Part shown: piece by piece, positions 7,015 to 16,480 of the stretch | Layout: the number at the start of each line of letters is the position of its first letter | Numbering within the stretch: the first letter of the stretch is position 1 | DNA from: CBDDBX01 sp965225955 | GTDB lineage: Bacteria > Acidobacteriota > Aminicenantia > UBA2199 | DNA length: 64,000 nucleotides | Reading direction: 5' to 3' | Assembly: GCA_965225955.1 (NCBI GenBank) | Contig: CBDDBX010000015.1 | Span: 66,247 to 130,246, forward strand | Notes under the pieces: generated by a model | Databases searched by the model: none | What the model was told of the DNA's origin: nothing | The model's input: the letters and a program-made list of their open reading frames with translations, nothing else | Program-made: the position numbers and the translations under genes

Positions 7015-9650
7015 TGAGTGAACATTCTGGTTTTCATAAACCTCCCGTTATAGCTGAGAAAGTGCTTGCTTTTCTGCTGGTTACAGATGAGTGGGCTACT
7101 CCTCTGGGGGATTTTGAAGAGTATTTTAATGATCTGGCAGAGTCAGAAGGATCAGGTAAAGCCAGAGCGTGGTATTGGGGACAGGTTCTGATGCTTGTAC
7201 CTGTGAAGTTAAAGGAAAAATTATTCTGGAGTTTAGTTATGTTTAAAAATTATCTTAAAATCGCATTCAGGAACTGTATGAAATCAAAATGGAGTTCCCT
7301 TATTAATATACTTAGTCTTACTATCGGTGTTGTCTGTAGTGTTTTTATATTCCTTTTTGTTGCAGAAGAGTTTAGTCATGAAAATTTTCATGAGAATAAA
7401 GATAATATTTACAGAGCTGTTAGTATAAGACAGCTTGCTGATAATGAAATCTCATATAGCAGTATGTATTCGAAAAAGGCAATGGAGAAAATGAAAACTG
7501 TTTCCCCGGATATTGAATATACTACTGCCTTCTCAACGTCAGCTAATATAATTCAGATTGGTGATAAATTCTATAATGACGTGTTTGCTCTTGGGGGAAA
7601 AGATTTCTTCAGAATATTTACATTTCCTCTGGTTGCAGGAACAAAAGATTCGGCTCTTGCAACACCGGATTCTCTTGTTATAACAAAAAAGGTTGCTGAT
7701 AAGTATTTTGGAAAACCTGTTAATGGATATTCTGAGATGATTGGTAAAACTATCAGATTACACTCATATAACAAAAAGTATTACAAAAATTACATTATTA
7801 CAGGAGTTATGGAAAATGTTCCTGAGAATTCCAGTATGGATTTTGGATTTGTAATTCATGCAGATAACAGGTTCCGTTATGGTGGGAGTAATGATGCGTT
7901 TGGCGGAATGACATTCTATTTCAAGCTTAAAAAAGGAGCCGCCCCTGGTTCTGTTGCAGAACAGATGAATGTTCTGAATACCACTGTGTATGGATCACTT
8001 ATAAAGAAAATGAGAAAGAACGGTGTTCTGGCAGATTCAGACAATTGTGTAAAGTATAAATTGCAGCCGCTTACTGATATTTATATGGGAAAAGAGGGAA
8101 CACCCTATCTAAAAAATAGTAGTGAGATATACTCTCTGATTCTTATTGGTATCGGCACTCTTATTCTGATACTTGCATGTATGAATTTCATATCACTCTC
8201 TTTTGGACAGGCTGTAAGTAAAGCCGGTGAAATAGGAGTCAGAAAGACTCTGGGAGCCTCCAGAGTTCAGATAGTAACACAGCAGCTTACAGAAGGAGGC
8301 TTACTGATAGTTACATCAATTCTGGGTGGGCTGTTTATTTCAACTGCAATGCTGCCATTTTTTAATAGTTTAGTTGGTAAAGAGTTAGCACTGGTTAATG
8401 GCAAAACTGCCATAACACTTTTTTTTATACTGGTTATTATGACTGTTTTCACAATTTTTGCAGCAGGTATACCAGCTCTCTTTATCTCAAAGTTCCAGCC
8501 TGGGAGAATACTTGGAAGACTTCTGAAGCCGGGAGGTAAAAGCAGAATAACCTCTGCTCTTGTTACAGCTCAGTTCTTTATATCAATTGTTCTTCTTATA
8601 AGTACTTTTATTATGTCTGAACAGATGAACTATATGCACGATAAAGATCTCGGTTTTGATAAAGAGAATCTTATAGTTGTTAAAACTCCATACAGGGTCT
8701 CTGGCCGACTTAAGAAAATTTACAGCAGATACCAGGAGGTTCTGAGTATCGGAGGCACTGATCGTAATTTCTCAAATGGTAGTAGTTCGCGTCAGTTTAA
8801 AGATGCAAAAGGAAAAGCTGTATATGGAAATATTATGAGAATTGATGAAGATTATATAAAAACAATGAATATGAAGCTTGTTCAGGGAAGAGGGTTCTCA
8901 AAAGATTACCCCGGAGATGTGAACAACTCAATTATTGTTAATCAGAAAATGGTTGAGAAGATGGGCTGGAATAATCCTATTGGAAAATCTCTGTCAGGTG
9001 AGTCAGCATTCAGGAATCCTCCTGTAGTGGTTGGTGTTATTCAGGATTTTAATTTTAAATCTGTAAAAGAGGAGATAAATCCCATTGTTATGCATATGAA
9101 TCGTACGTATGGAGGGTATTCACTTCTTATAAGAAGTAAGGCTGGTAGAATTGCAGATCTGTTAAATAAGATGGAAAGGGACTGGAAAAACGTAGTACCG
9201 GATAAACCATTTGCTTTTACTTTTCTTGATGATGATATGGAGAAAAAGTACAGAAATGAGAAGAAGTGGAAGAGAATTACAGGATTTGCATCGATACTGG
9301 CTTTTATTATCTCATCTCTTGGACTTATAGGCCTCGTGGCAATTATGATTAACTACAGAATTAAAGAGATTGGAATAAGAAAGGTGTTGGGAAGCTCTGT
9401 TGCTTCAGTAGTCTATATACTCGTTAAGGATTTTACCAAATGGGTGCTTTATGCAAATATAATTGCCTGGCCTGTTGCCTATTACATAATGGATAAATGG
9501 ATGTCCGGTTATGCTTACCGTATCAGTATTGATCTGATGCCTTTTCTGCTGGCTGGTCTGACAGCTCTTGGAATTGCAGCGTTTTCTGTTAGTTTTCAGA
9601 CTATTAATGCTGCCAGAGTTAATCCAGTACAGTCACTTAAAAGTGAGTAG
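7014..9650 (+). CDS. Large FtsX/MacB-type ABC transporter permease with prefix domain
   Basis: An 878-residue inner-membrane permease. Residues 1-75 form a soluble prefix domain (EKVLAFLLVTDEW, GDFEEYFNDLAE) of the kind fused to such permeases. The first membrane helix is at about 95-118, a periplasmic MacB-type domain follows to ~370, and three helices with the FtsX signature EIGVRKTLGASRVQIV follow. The second half repeats the plan: helix ~515-540, periplasmic domain, then helices with EIGIRKVLGSSVASVV. No ATPase gene is adjacent, so the ATP-binding partner must be encoded elsewhere. The role is probably efflux or envelope stress, under PadR control; the substrate is unknown. Confidence 0.9.
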   Translation: MSEHSGFHKPPVIAEKVLAFLLVTDEWATPLGDFEEYFNDLAESEGSGKARAWYWGQVLMLVPVKLKEKLFWSLVMFKNYLKIAFRNCMKSKWSSLINILSLTIGVVCSVFIFLFVAEEFSHENFHENKDNIYRAVSIRQLADNEISYSSMYSKKAMEKMKTVSPDIEYTTAFSTSANIIQIGDKFYNDVFALGGKDFFRIFTFPLVAGTKDSALATPDSLVITKKVADKYFGKPVNGYSEMIGKTIRLHSYNKKYYKNYIITGVMENVPENSSMDFGFVIHADNRFRYGGSNDAFGGMTFYFKLKKGAAPGSVAEQMNVLNTTVYGSLIKKMRKNGVLADSDNCVKYKLQPLTDIYMGKEGTPYLKNSSEIYSLILIGIGTLILILACMNFISLSFGQAVSKAGEIGVRKTLGASRVQIVTQQLTEGGLLIVTSILGGLFISTAMLPFFNSLVGKELALVNGKTAITLFFILVIMTVFTIFAAGIPALFISKFQPGRILGRLLKPGGKSRITSALVTAQFFISIVLLISTFIMSEQMNYMHDKDLGFDKENLIVVKTPYRVSGRLKKIYSRYQEVLSIGGTDRNFSNGSSSRQFKDAKGKAVYGNIMRIDEDYIKTMNMKLVQGRGFSKDYPGDVNNSIIVNQKMVEKMGWNNPIGKSLSGESAFRNPPVVVGVIQDFNFKSVKEEINPIVMHMNRTYGGYSLLIRSKAGRIADLLNKMERDWKNVVPDKPFAFTFLDDDMEKKYRNEKKWKRITGFASILAFIISSLGLIGLVAIMINYRIKEIGIRKVLGSSVASVVYILVKDFTKWVLYANIIAWPVAYYIMDKWMSGYAYRISIDLMPFLLAGLTALGIAAFSVSFQTINAARVNPVQSLKSE

Positions 9651-9678
9651 ATAGTATAGGCTTAGTGGGCTTATTAAT

Positions 9679-10020
9679 ACCACCCCGGCAGCTACGTAAC
9701 TTTTCTGAAGAAAAGTACTTGCTGCCCCCCCTCCTTTTGAATAAGATCAGCTGAAGCTTTCTTATTCAAATGAGGGGATTTCTGCTATTCAGTGGTAATT
9801 TGTGCAGCTATCTTATCAGTTATTCAGACTTAATTTTTATGAATCAGCAGGAACTGTTTAAGACAGACAGAAATCCCCTCCTTTCCACACCTGACTGTAG
9901 TGGCGAGTCACCTTATTTAAAGATTAAATGGGAACCTCATAGTTCGTAAAACATCAAAAATCAAGGAGGGGGGGCAGCAAACTGAGAGCTTCAGCGAATC
10001 AGTGTAGCTGGCGGGGTGGT
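9679..10020. repeat. Nested inverted-repeat element (MITE-like), ~342 bp
   Basis: Three pairs of arms are nested. The outer pair is ACCACCCCGGCAGCTAC (9679-9695) and GTAGCTGGCGGGGTGGT (10004-10020), 16 of 17 bases. The middle pair is TTGCTGCCCCCCCTCCTT (9719-9736) and its exact complement at 9963-9980. The inner pair is GAGGGGATTTCTG (9772-9784) and its exact complement at 9868-9880. No ORF lies inside. The whole gap 9651-10229 has no gene. The sequence just outside the left arm is shared with 5367-5401, so this is a dispersed element. Confidence 0.85.
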
Positions 10021-10086
10021 CCTGGAAAGTCCTGCAACATTTAGAATAAAACCTGATTGAGCAAAAAAAGCTTAAACTAGTGCCAT

Positions 10087-10106
10087 TCGTGTCAGTCCGT
10101 GTGAGC
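10087..10106. repeat. Decamer repeat pair (YCGTGTSAGY)
   Basis: TCGTGTCAGT is followed directly by CCGTGTGAGC, with decayed decamers after it. The same 10-base period and consensus recur at 57576-57615. No gene overlaps it. Confidence 0.5.
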
Positions 10107-10229
10107 CTCTGTTCTTTGTGTATCTCTTCAGCAAGCTCCCATAATTTTAAACCTTGACTTAATGGGTTAAGAGGCGTATAACCTCTCTCTTAATATTCTA
10201 TATGAATAGGAATTTATAAGAAGGTTGTT

Positions 10230-10799
10230 ATGAGTTGTTATCCATCCACCGGGGATGTTAGAAACCGTAGTAGCGAATTTCTGGATCAGGTAAAGAATCC
10301 ATCTTTTATAAGATATTTACTACTCTGTGTAATTGGAAGCAGTATATGTTATCTCTTATATACACTGTTTCCGGCATACCCTTTTCAGTGGAGTATAATT
10401 TCAGTTCTCATCGTTCTGGCACCAGAGAAAAAAGATGCACGTAAACTGGCTCTGGATCGCATTAAGGCTAATGTAATCGGATCTGTTACAGGGCTCCTTT
10501 CTTTTCTTATTCACACTCCCGATATTATGTCTCTGGGATGTTCTGTTGTTGCTACAGTTCTGATATGTACATGGGTAAAGCTGGGTAATGCTTCCCGTTC
10601 AGCTCTTGCTGCTCTGGCAATAGTCCTTATTCTTGAAAAAGAGCGTAATACTTTTGATGCTGCTCTTGAAAGAATGGGGTGCGTGATCGCTGGATGTATT
10701 GTAGCTCTGATTATTACATCTGTTTTTCAGAGTCATCGCTGGAAGCATAAAAGGGGTAAGTATAAATTGCAGCAGTTCTTCTATAATCTGCTCTCCTGA
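10230..10799 (+). CDS. FUSC/aromatic-acid-exporter-like membrane protein
   Basis: A 189-residue protein with about six membrane helices (starting RYLLLCVIGSSICYLLYTLF). The segments WSIISVLIVLAPEKKDARKL and ALERMGCVIAGCIVALII resemble the repeated membrane unit of FUSC-type exporters, where a conserved R-x-x-G follows a helix. It is a half-size, membrane-only form without the soluble C-terminal domain. AAGAAGG precedes the ATG by 5 nt. The substrate is unknown; exporters of this group move aromatic acids or polyamine-like compounds. It stands alone before a GGDEF gene. Confidence 0.7.
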   Translation: MSCYPSTGDVRNRSSEFLDQVKNPSFIRYLLLCVIGSSICYLLYTLFPAYPFQWSIISVLIVLAPEKKDARKLALDRIKANVIGSVTGLLSFLIHTPDIMSLGCSVVATVLICTWVKLGNASRSALAALAIVLILEKERNTFDAALERMGCVIAGCIVALIITSVFQSHRWKHKRGKYKLQQFFYNLLS

Positions 10800-10919
10800 T
10801 TGTGCCATCAGGGTGTAACGATTCTTAAGTTGAAAAAGCTTCTGGATGAGTGCATATTTTTTTAATAATCAATAAGTTGTTTTCTACATAATAATTGATT
10901 GATTAGAGAGAAGGTTAGC

Positions 10920-12491
10920 ATGGATCTGGATATAAAAACTTTGACAATATTATCTGCTATTATACTAATAGGACCGATACTGTCTCTGTTTGCTTTCTGG
11001 AAATCAAGAATAAGATCCAATGGGCTGGGATACTGGATAGTTGGTATGGTTGCATGTTCTGTTGCCTCTCTTCTGATCGGTATGAGAGAACATACAACAA
11101 TATTTTTCTCTATATTTGTTGCCAATATTCTTTTTGCAGTAGGTAATCTGCTTTTTCTGAGAGGAATATGGTTCTTCATCGGCAGATCAGTGCTGCCTGT
11201 ATTTGAGTCTATTGTTACCTTTCTGGTGGCATTAGTTTTATGGTATTTCACCTACATAGACTTTAATGTATCAGTAAGAGTGGTGTTTATATCTTCTGTT
11301 CTGGGACTTATTTCCCTTCTGACCTCCTATGAGTTGATTAAATGGAGAAGAAGGTCCTGGAGCAGGGCTGGTATGACTGCTGCTGCAATTTTTGCAGTAA
11401 ATGGCATATATATGGTAGCCAGAGCTGTAATTACTCTTCAGATGGGGCCTGTGCCGGAATTTCTTAAAGCCGGTAACCCTCAGGCTATGGTCTTTCTTGA
11501 GCTTATCTTCTTTTATACCGGGGTAACTTTTACTTTTATATGGATGACATATTCGTCTCTTGAGGGGGAACGGAAGGTCCTGTTAAGTGCTGTGAGGCAA
11601 AGCCCTTCAGCAATAATAATAACCAATGCAGATGGCAATATCGAATATGTTAATCCTGCTTTTACCGAGAAAAATGGATATAGTTTTGATGAGGTGCTTG
11701 GAAAAAATCCCGGATTCCTGAGATCAGGAGAACTGGATAGTTCAATTTATAATGATCTGTGGGACACAATAACCAGGGGTAAAACCTGGAGAGGAGAGCT
11801 TCATAATAAGACTAAAAATGGGTCAACTTACTGGGAAATGGCATCAATAGGCCCAGTTAAAACATCCAGAGGCAGGGTATCTCACTATGTAGCTGTTAAA
11901 GAAGATATAAGTGACAGAAAACTCATGGAGGAGAAACTACGCCACATGGCGACTCATGATAGTCTCACCGGTCTGCCTGCCAGAAGGCTTGCAATGGACA
12001 GGCTTGAAACAGCTGTTATGAATGCCAGGCGAAATGGCAGTATGGTTGCAGTAATGTTTGCCGATCTCGATGGTTTCAAGTTCGTTAATGATACTTTTGG
12101 TCACGATACAGGCGATAAGCTTCTTATGAAAGTTGCCGATCGTCTCACAGGATGTGTCAGAGAAGTTGATACTGTTGCCCGGATAGGAGGAGATGAGTTT
12201 ATATTCATAATAACAGGATTTGATACCAGTGCGGGTATTGAGGTTGTAGCGGAGAAGGTTATAGAGGCTGTTTCAAAATCTTATACAATTGATTACAGGG
12301 ATATTTCTGTTGGGGTAAGTCTCGGGATAGCTGTATATCCTGTTCACAGTAAAATGGTTACTGAACTTGTGAGGTTTGCTGATTGTGCTATGTATTGCGC
12401 GAAAAAAAAGGGACGTAATAATTATGAATTCTTCACCGGTTCTTTTGAGAGGAATCCATTTGATAATGGTGAAGAGTCAGGTTCTGACTGA
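10920..12491 (+). CDS. Membrane PAS-GGDEF diguanylate cyclase
   Basis: Predicted to make c-di-GMP. Residues ~7-220 hold about seven hydrophobic helices (a sensory membrane module). A PAS domain follows (PSAIIITNADGNIEYVNPAF) with its PAC end at HYVAVKEDISDRK. The cyclase domain runs from ~355 with DSLTGLPARR, FADLDGFKFVND and the active-site motif RIGGDEF. The inhibitory site RxxD (REVD) lies five residues before GGDEF, so product feedback is expected. A TTG at 10899 is in frame, but GAGAAGG lies 6 nt before the ATG at 10920, the preferred start. Its stop is 4 bp from the stop of the convergent hemerythrin. Confidence 0.93.
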   Translation: MDLDIKTLTILSAIILIGPILSLFAFWKSRIRSNGLGYWIVGMVACSVASLLIGMREHTTIFFSIFVANILFAVGNLLFLRGIWFFIGRSVLPVFESIVTFLVALVLWYFTYIDFNVSVRVVFISSVLGLISLLTSYELIKWRRRSWSRAGMTAAAIFAVNGIYMVARAVITLQMGPVPEFLKAGNPQAMVFLELIFFYTGVTFTFIWMTYSSLEGERKVLLSAVRQSPSAIIITNADGNIEYVNPAFTEKNGYSFDEVLGKNPGFLRSGELDSSIYNDLWDTITRGKTWRGELHNKTKNGSTYWEMASIGPVKTSRGRVSHYVAVKEDISDRKLMEEKLRHMATHDSLTGLPARRLAMDRLETAVMNARRNGSMVAVMFADLDGFKFVNDTFGHDTGDKLLMKVADRLTGCVREVDTVARIGGDEFIFIITGFDTSAGIEVVAEKVIEAVSKSYTIDYRDISVGVSLGIAVYPVHSKMVTELVRFADCAMYCAKKKGRNNYEFFTGSFERNPFDNGEESGSD

Positions 12492-12495
12492 GTGT

Positions 12496-12945
12496 CTATA
12501 TTGAATTAGTAAGCTGAAGTTTTCTATTACTGAAAGAAGCATCTGTTTTATGAAGATTTACTGCTTTTGGAATCTTCTTATCAACGTATAGAATATGTTC
12601 GTATATCCATCCCAGAAGAAAGCCCAGTAGTTTGAGATGTACATCGTTACCTTCATTATGGTACTGATCGTATAATTCATTAACGGTGTTCATAAAGCGT
12701 TTGTGATCAAATTGCTGTTCTTCTAAAAGCTGTGCAGCATTTTCTCTTATATAGTCTTCTTCAAATTTGAAGTGGCGCTCTGAATACTCTTTCAGTAATC
12801 TGAATATCTTAAGTATTTCATCTTCAGAACTGCCTTTTTTTACTGCGTCAACCAGCTGATTGGTAAACTGTATAATGTTTTTGTGCTGTTTATCTATTGC
12901 TTCAATATTAACCGAGAAACGCTCTGTCCACTTTATCTTTTCCAT
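12496..12945 (-). CDS. Bacteriohemerythrin (second copy, C-terminal extension)
   Basis: A 149-residue di-iron O2-binding protein. Ligand motifs are DKQHKNI, HFKFEEDYI, FDHKRF and HILYVDKK, so the site appears complete. Compared with the protein at 5693-6088 it has an extra C-terminal tail of ~20 polar residues. GAGAAG lies before the ATG. It is convergent with the GGDEF gene and almost touches it, which may be chance or may reflect linked sensing of oxygen and c-di-GMP. Confidence 0.93.
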   Translation of the reverse strand: MEKIKWTERFSVNIEAIDKQHKNIIQFTNQLVDAVKKGSSEDEILKIFRLLKEYSERHFKFEEDYIRENAAQLLEEQQFDHKRFMNTVNELYDQYHNEGNDVHLKLLGFLLGWIYEHILYVDKKIPKAVNLHKTDASFSNRKLQLTNSI

Positions 12946-13546
12946 CGATATACTTCTCTAATCCTTAATATGAGTGAGTTAAATAAGGTTTTATGGCGAC
13001 ATTATAGTTCATAACTTTGATTTCGCAAAGGGTTTTTTGAATTTTTTATACGTTTCAGTGTTGAGAGGTAATTTTTAATATGTGAATTTTTTGTTAAGAG
13101 AAACAACTCTTCTGAAAAGCAGTTTACAACAGAAGATCAGAAGTTCAGATTATGGTTGTGGAGAAAGCGAACAATTTTACTACTGTCTATTCCTCTGCTG
13201 CACTCAATAATTATTTCGGAGAAGTTCTGATGCTTTCTCCACTTTAAATATAGATTTATGTTGCTGAAATCTGTACAAAAATATGCCTGAATTTTTCTTT
13301 TTTTGAAGAGTTTAGGAATAAGCCTGCTTTTTCATTGTTATGTGCATTTGAAGTTGATATTTAAAAAATTCAATCTATATATTGTCTTGTGTGTGTTAAT
13401 GTAAACAAAATAAAGGTTAGGTTAATCAAAAAAAGTTGACAGCACTAATTATTTAAACAATAGCCTTAAAACACCTGGCCAATAGTAAAGGGTTCCTGTT
13501 TTTATGGTCATATGAGCCAAAGCTATCAAGAGATAAGGAGGATTTC
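12946..13546. other. 601-bp gene-free regulatory gap
   Basis: No coding sequence is supported. It holds an 11-base inverted repeat (GTGGAGAAAGC at 13158-13168 and its complement at 13232-13242), a small AAGAG/CTCTT hairpin near 13095, and a consensus -35 TTGACA at 13436-13441. No good -10 is seen at the right spacing, which would fit a receptor gene that needs an activator. Confidence 0.5.
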
Positions 13547-15733
13547 ATGTGTTTTGCTGGAGATACTTTGAAAAAAGTAGTGGTTCTCATAATGTTGTCC
13601 GGTTTGTTGAGTTTATCAGCCTTTGCTCAGGAAGAGGATATCACTGAGCTTAGTCTTGAGGATATGCTTAATGTAGAGATAATCAGTGCTTCAAAATTTA
13701 AAGAGTCGGTTAAAGATACTCCGGCAACCATGTTGATAATAACCCGTAAAGACATCGAGAGGAGAGGTTATACAAGTCTTACTCAGGTATTTGCTGATGT
13801 ACCGGGCTTTGATGTTATTGTTGCACAGGGGGATACTTATCAACAACTCTATGCAAGAGGTAACAGAACCGGCTCTCTTAATGAGAGAACAATGTTTATG
13901 GTTAATGGTATTGAACATAATATGCTTTATACCCAGCATATGCAGATTGATAATGATTTTCCGTTGTCTGTTATTGAGAGAATTGAGATTCTGTTCGGCC
14001 CAGCTTCTGCTGTGTATGGCCCAAATGCTTTTTCCGGTGTAATAAATGTTATTACCCGTAATCCTGCCGACCTTGAAGATAAAGAGAGTAAAGTATTTGC
14101 CCGTTTTGGAATGGGAACCAATAATACCAGATTTGGAGATATCACAGTACTCTCCAGATCAGGAGATATCGGAGTAGCGGTCTCTTATAGAAGATATGTT
14201 AGTGACAGAGCTGATTTTTCAGACCGGAAGGGCTTTTTTAAAGAAGGTGATATTATTGGGAATCCTGATATCTGGGGACCATATGCAACTGAGTACCCTG
14301 AATGGAATAATGAAACAGATAACTACGCTATTCTTGGTAGATTAACATATAAAACTTTTGAGCTCGGTTACCACAAATTCAGTAATAAAAATGGCAATGG
14401 AGGTGTCTATCCTCTGGACAGAGCAATGGCTGGTGCAGACTGGAGATTTTCAAGAGAGATATTATATTTAAAAAACAACTCAGATATTACTGACAGGCTA
14501 TCCTGGAGTATGCTGACTACGTATCAGAAAGGCGGTGCTCCTCCTGATGCCACCTGGGGACAGGGATGGAATGCAGGAGATACGTGGGATACCCAGAGAA
14601 CGGTGGAACTGCTTACGTGGAAGTTCCTTTCTGAAAAATGGGTTTTTTTCAATGATCTGATTTATAAAGTTAATGATAACTGGATTTTAAGTGGGGGACT
14701 TAAATTTGCAGCAGGTAATTATCAGAAAGGATATGAGCATAGCAGGTCTGACAGAATTGTTTTTATGCCGGGAGATACGGAATTTATGTATGATATGCTC
14801 TATCCTGAAGCTCAATCTGACTATATAACACCAGGTAATAACTTCAAAGATAATGAATGGGGAACCTATTTTCAGGCTAAATGGCTGGCACCAAATGATA
14901 AAATAGTTCTGGTTCTTGGTGCAAGATATGACGACAATAATGTATATGGCGATACCTTTAATCCACGTGTAGGTATTGTATATAAGTTTTCTAAAAAGTT
15001 CCTCATAAAAGCAAATTACGGTTCTGCTTTCCAGGCGCCTGCTCCAAGAAATGTAGGTGGCAGCTGGGGGGGGCTGGAGGTAAGTGCAAATCTGAAACCC
15101 GATAAGATCAAAACAGTAGATTTCAGTATGGTTGCCCAGATGAAAGATTTTGCTCACGATGTGACTCTTTTCAGAAATGAAGTAACAGACAGTATTCTGC
15201 AGGGAGAGAATCTTCCAAAGAAAACTATGTATGGAGTTGAGTACAAATTTAACTATTTCAGGAAAGAGATTTCCGATACTATTTCTGATTTTAATCTCCA
15301 TTTTAACTATGCTCTTACTGATTCAAAATATAAAGTCCCAAGAACAAATAGTGTAACCGGCAGAAGTTCAGATAAGGTCGGGGGTATTGCCAAACATAAA
15401 TTCAATATTATTGGTGGTATGACCTTCAGCAGAATATTCCTTGTAAATATGAAGATAAACTATGTAGGAAAAAGGCCTACAATAGTATCAAATCCTATAG
15501 AAGAAGTAGATGCCTACATAACAGCTGGAATAAGTCTGCAGGTTAAGGATATCTTTAAAAAAATTACTCTCTTTCTGAATGTTGAGAATATCTTTAACAG
15601 GATGTACTATCATCCGGGATATGATAGTGCCAATGCTGGTGAAGATATATCAAAGCCAAGTCCTGGATGGTACTCATCAAGACTTCCACAGGGAGGTAGA
15701 ACTTTTGTTGCGGGTGTAAGAATGGAGATCTGA
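13547..15733 (+). CDS. TonB-dependent outer-membrane receptor
   Basis: A 728-residue receptor. A Sec signal peptide ends near SAFAQ. The plug holds FKESVKDTPATMLIITRKDI, ADVPGFDV, LYARGNRT and GPASAVYGPNAFSGVINVIT, all hallmarks of the family. The barrel follows, with a RTFVAGVRMEI C-terminus. An AAGGAGG site lies 5 nt before the ATG. The plug is of the BtuB/FepA style rather than the carboxypeptidase-fused style of the receptor at the left edge. No riboswitch or Fur-like box was recognised upstream, so the ligand stays open. A lipoprotein gene follows after a terminator. Confidence 0.92.
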   Translation: MCFAGDTLKKVVVLIMLSGLLSLSAFAQEEDITELSLEDMLNVEIISASKFKESVKDTPATMLIITRKDIERRGYTSLTQVFADVPGFDVIVAQGDTYQQLYARGNRTGSLNERTMFMVNGIEHNMLYTQHMQIDNDFPLSVIERIEILFGPASAVYGPNAFSGVINVITRNPADLEDKESKVFARFGMGTNNTRFGDITVLSRSGDIGVAVSYRRYVSDRADFSDRKGFFKEGDIIGNPDIWGPYATEYPEWNNETDNYAILGRLTYKTFELGYHKFSNKNGNGGVYPLDRAMAGADWRFSREILYLKNNSDITDRLSWSMLTTYQKGGAPPDATWGQGWNAGDTWDTQRTVELLTWKFLSEKWVFFNDLIYKVNDNWILSGGLKFAAGNYQKGYEHSRSDRIVFMPGDTEFMYDMLYPEAQSDYITPGNNFKDNEWGTYFQAKWLAPNDKIVLVLGARYDDNNVYGDTFNPRVGIVYKFSKKFLIKANYGSAFQAPAPRNVGGSWGGLEVSANLKPDKIKTVDFSMVAQMKDFAHDVTLFRNEVTDSILQGENLPKKTMYGVEYKFNYFRKEISDTISDFNLHFNYALTDSKYKVPRTNSVTGRSSDKVGGIAKHKFNIIGGMTFSRIFLVNMKINYVGKRPTIVSNPIEEVDAYITAGISLQVKDIFKKITLFLNVENIFNRMYYHPGYDSANAGEDISKPSPGWYSSRLPQGGRTFVAGVRMEI

Positions 15734-15752
15734 TATTATAAGTAATCATAAC

Positions 15753-15776
15753 TTCCCCGGCTGATCAGGCGGGGAA
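15753..15776 (+). terminator. Hairpin after the TonB receptor
   Basis: TTCCCCG (15753-15759) pairs with CGGGGAA (15770-15776) around a 10-base loop. No long T-run follows, so it is only a likely terminator. Confidence 0.55.
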
Positions 15777-15853
15777 AGAAATTATTCTCTCTGATCTTGC
15801 ATATCCACCTTATCCTGTGTTAATTTTCAAATGTTATATAAATGGGGTGTGCT

Positions 15854-16480
15854 ATGTCTTTAAAATATGGAACAGGTGTCCTGATAATAATTCTCTTTCT
15901 TCTTACGGGTTGCTCTTCAGATAGTGCTTCAGAAAGTAATTTTACAGAAGCTTTGAATAGATATCATGAGGAAAATCCTCTTTATCTGCAACTGAAATAT
16001 GTAAAAGAGTTTCCTTATAAAGTTGCTCTTAACAGTCTGAATGAGAGAAAGGTCTATTATCTTGACCTTTTTGTAGAGGCAAATATGCTGGATAAAAGTC
16101 TCAAATCTGAAGATAAGTCCTTCGGTATTCTGGGTAAAAAGAGAATTGAATATGCGGTATACTCTCTTACAGAGAGAGGAGAAGAGTTGTTTCGTAAGAG
16201 AATAAAAAAGAGACTTCTTGATTATGCTTCAGGTTTTATTGCAGGGCGAACAGAAGTAAGAGAGATAATCTTCTTTTCAGAACCATCTGTTATGGGTGGT
16301 AAAACTGTATCTGAAGTTAAATACAGACTGAATGTTGAGATGGAGGAAGAGTTCCGTGAAGATACAGTTCTAAGTGAGAGAATTCCTCTTGTTGGAAAAA
16401 TTAAGAAAGATATAGTACCTCCTGCGAAAGCAGTTCTGATTCTTACAGATAAGGGCTGGATTCACAGAAAGCAGTTCTGA
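15854..16480 (+). CDS. Lipoprotein of unknown function
   Basis: A 208-residue lipoprotein with lipobox FLLTGC. After the signal the protein is charged and mostly alpha/beta, with two tracts rich in Lys and Arg (ERGEELFRKRIKKRL) and a C-terminal strand-rich part ending KAVLILTDKGWIHRKQF. I recognise no domain. An ATG at 15842 is also in frame, but GGGG at 15844-15847 spaces well to 15854, which also gives the cleaner signal peptide. It may act with the receptor just upstream; that is only proximity. Confidence 0.7.
   Translation: MSLKYGTGVLIIILFLLTGCSSDSASESNFTEALNRYHEENPLYLQLKYVKEFPYKVALNSLNERKVYYLDLFVEANMLDKSLKSEDKSFGILGKKRIEYAVYSLTERGEELFRKRIKKRLLDYASGFIAGRTEVREIIFFSEPSVMGGKTVSEVKYRLNVEMEEEFREDTVLSERIPLVGKIKKDIVPPAKAVLILTDKGWIHRKQF

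Noticed and set aside
9679..10020. CRISPR array
   Set aside because: The repeats are inverted and nested, not regularly spaced direct repeats; no cas genes are nearby.
10862..11251. 129-codon minus-strand ORF at the start of the PAS-GGDEF gene
   Set aside because: Antisense to the membrane sensor region; no start signals.
13400..13546. Cobalamin or other riboswitch before the second TonB receptor
   Set aside because: No conserved riboswitch core could be recognised in the leader.
14687..15301. 204-codon minus-strand ORF inside the second TonB receptor gene
   Set aside because: It is antisense to a clear receptor barrel, has no ribosome-binding site and shows no family motif.
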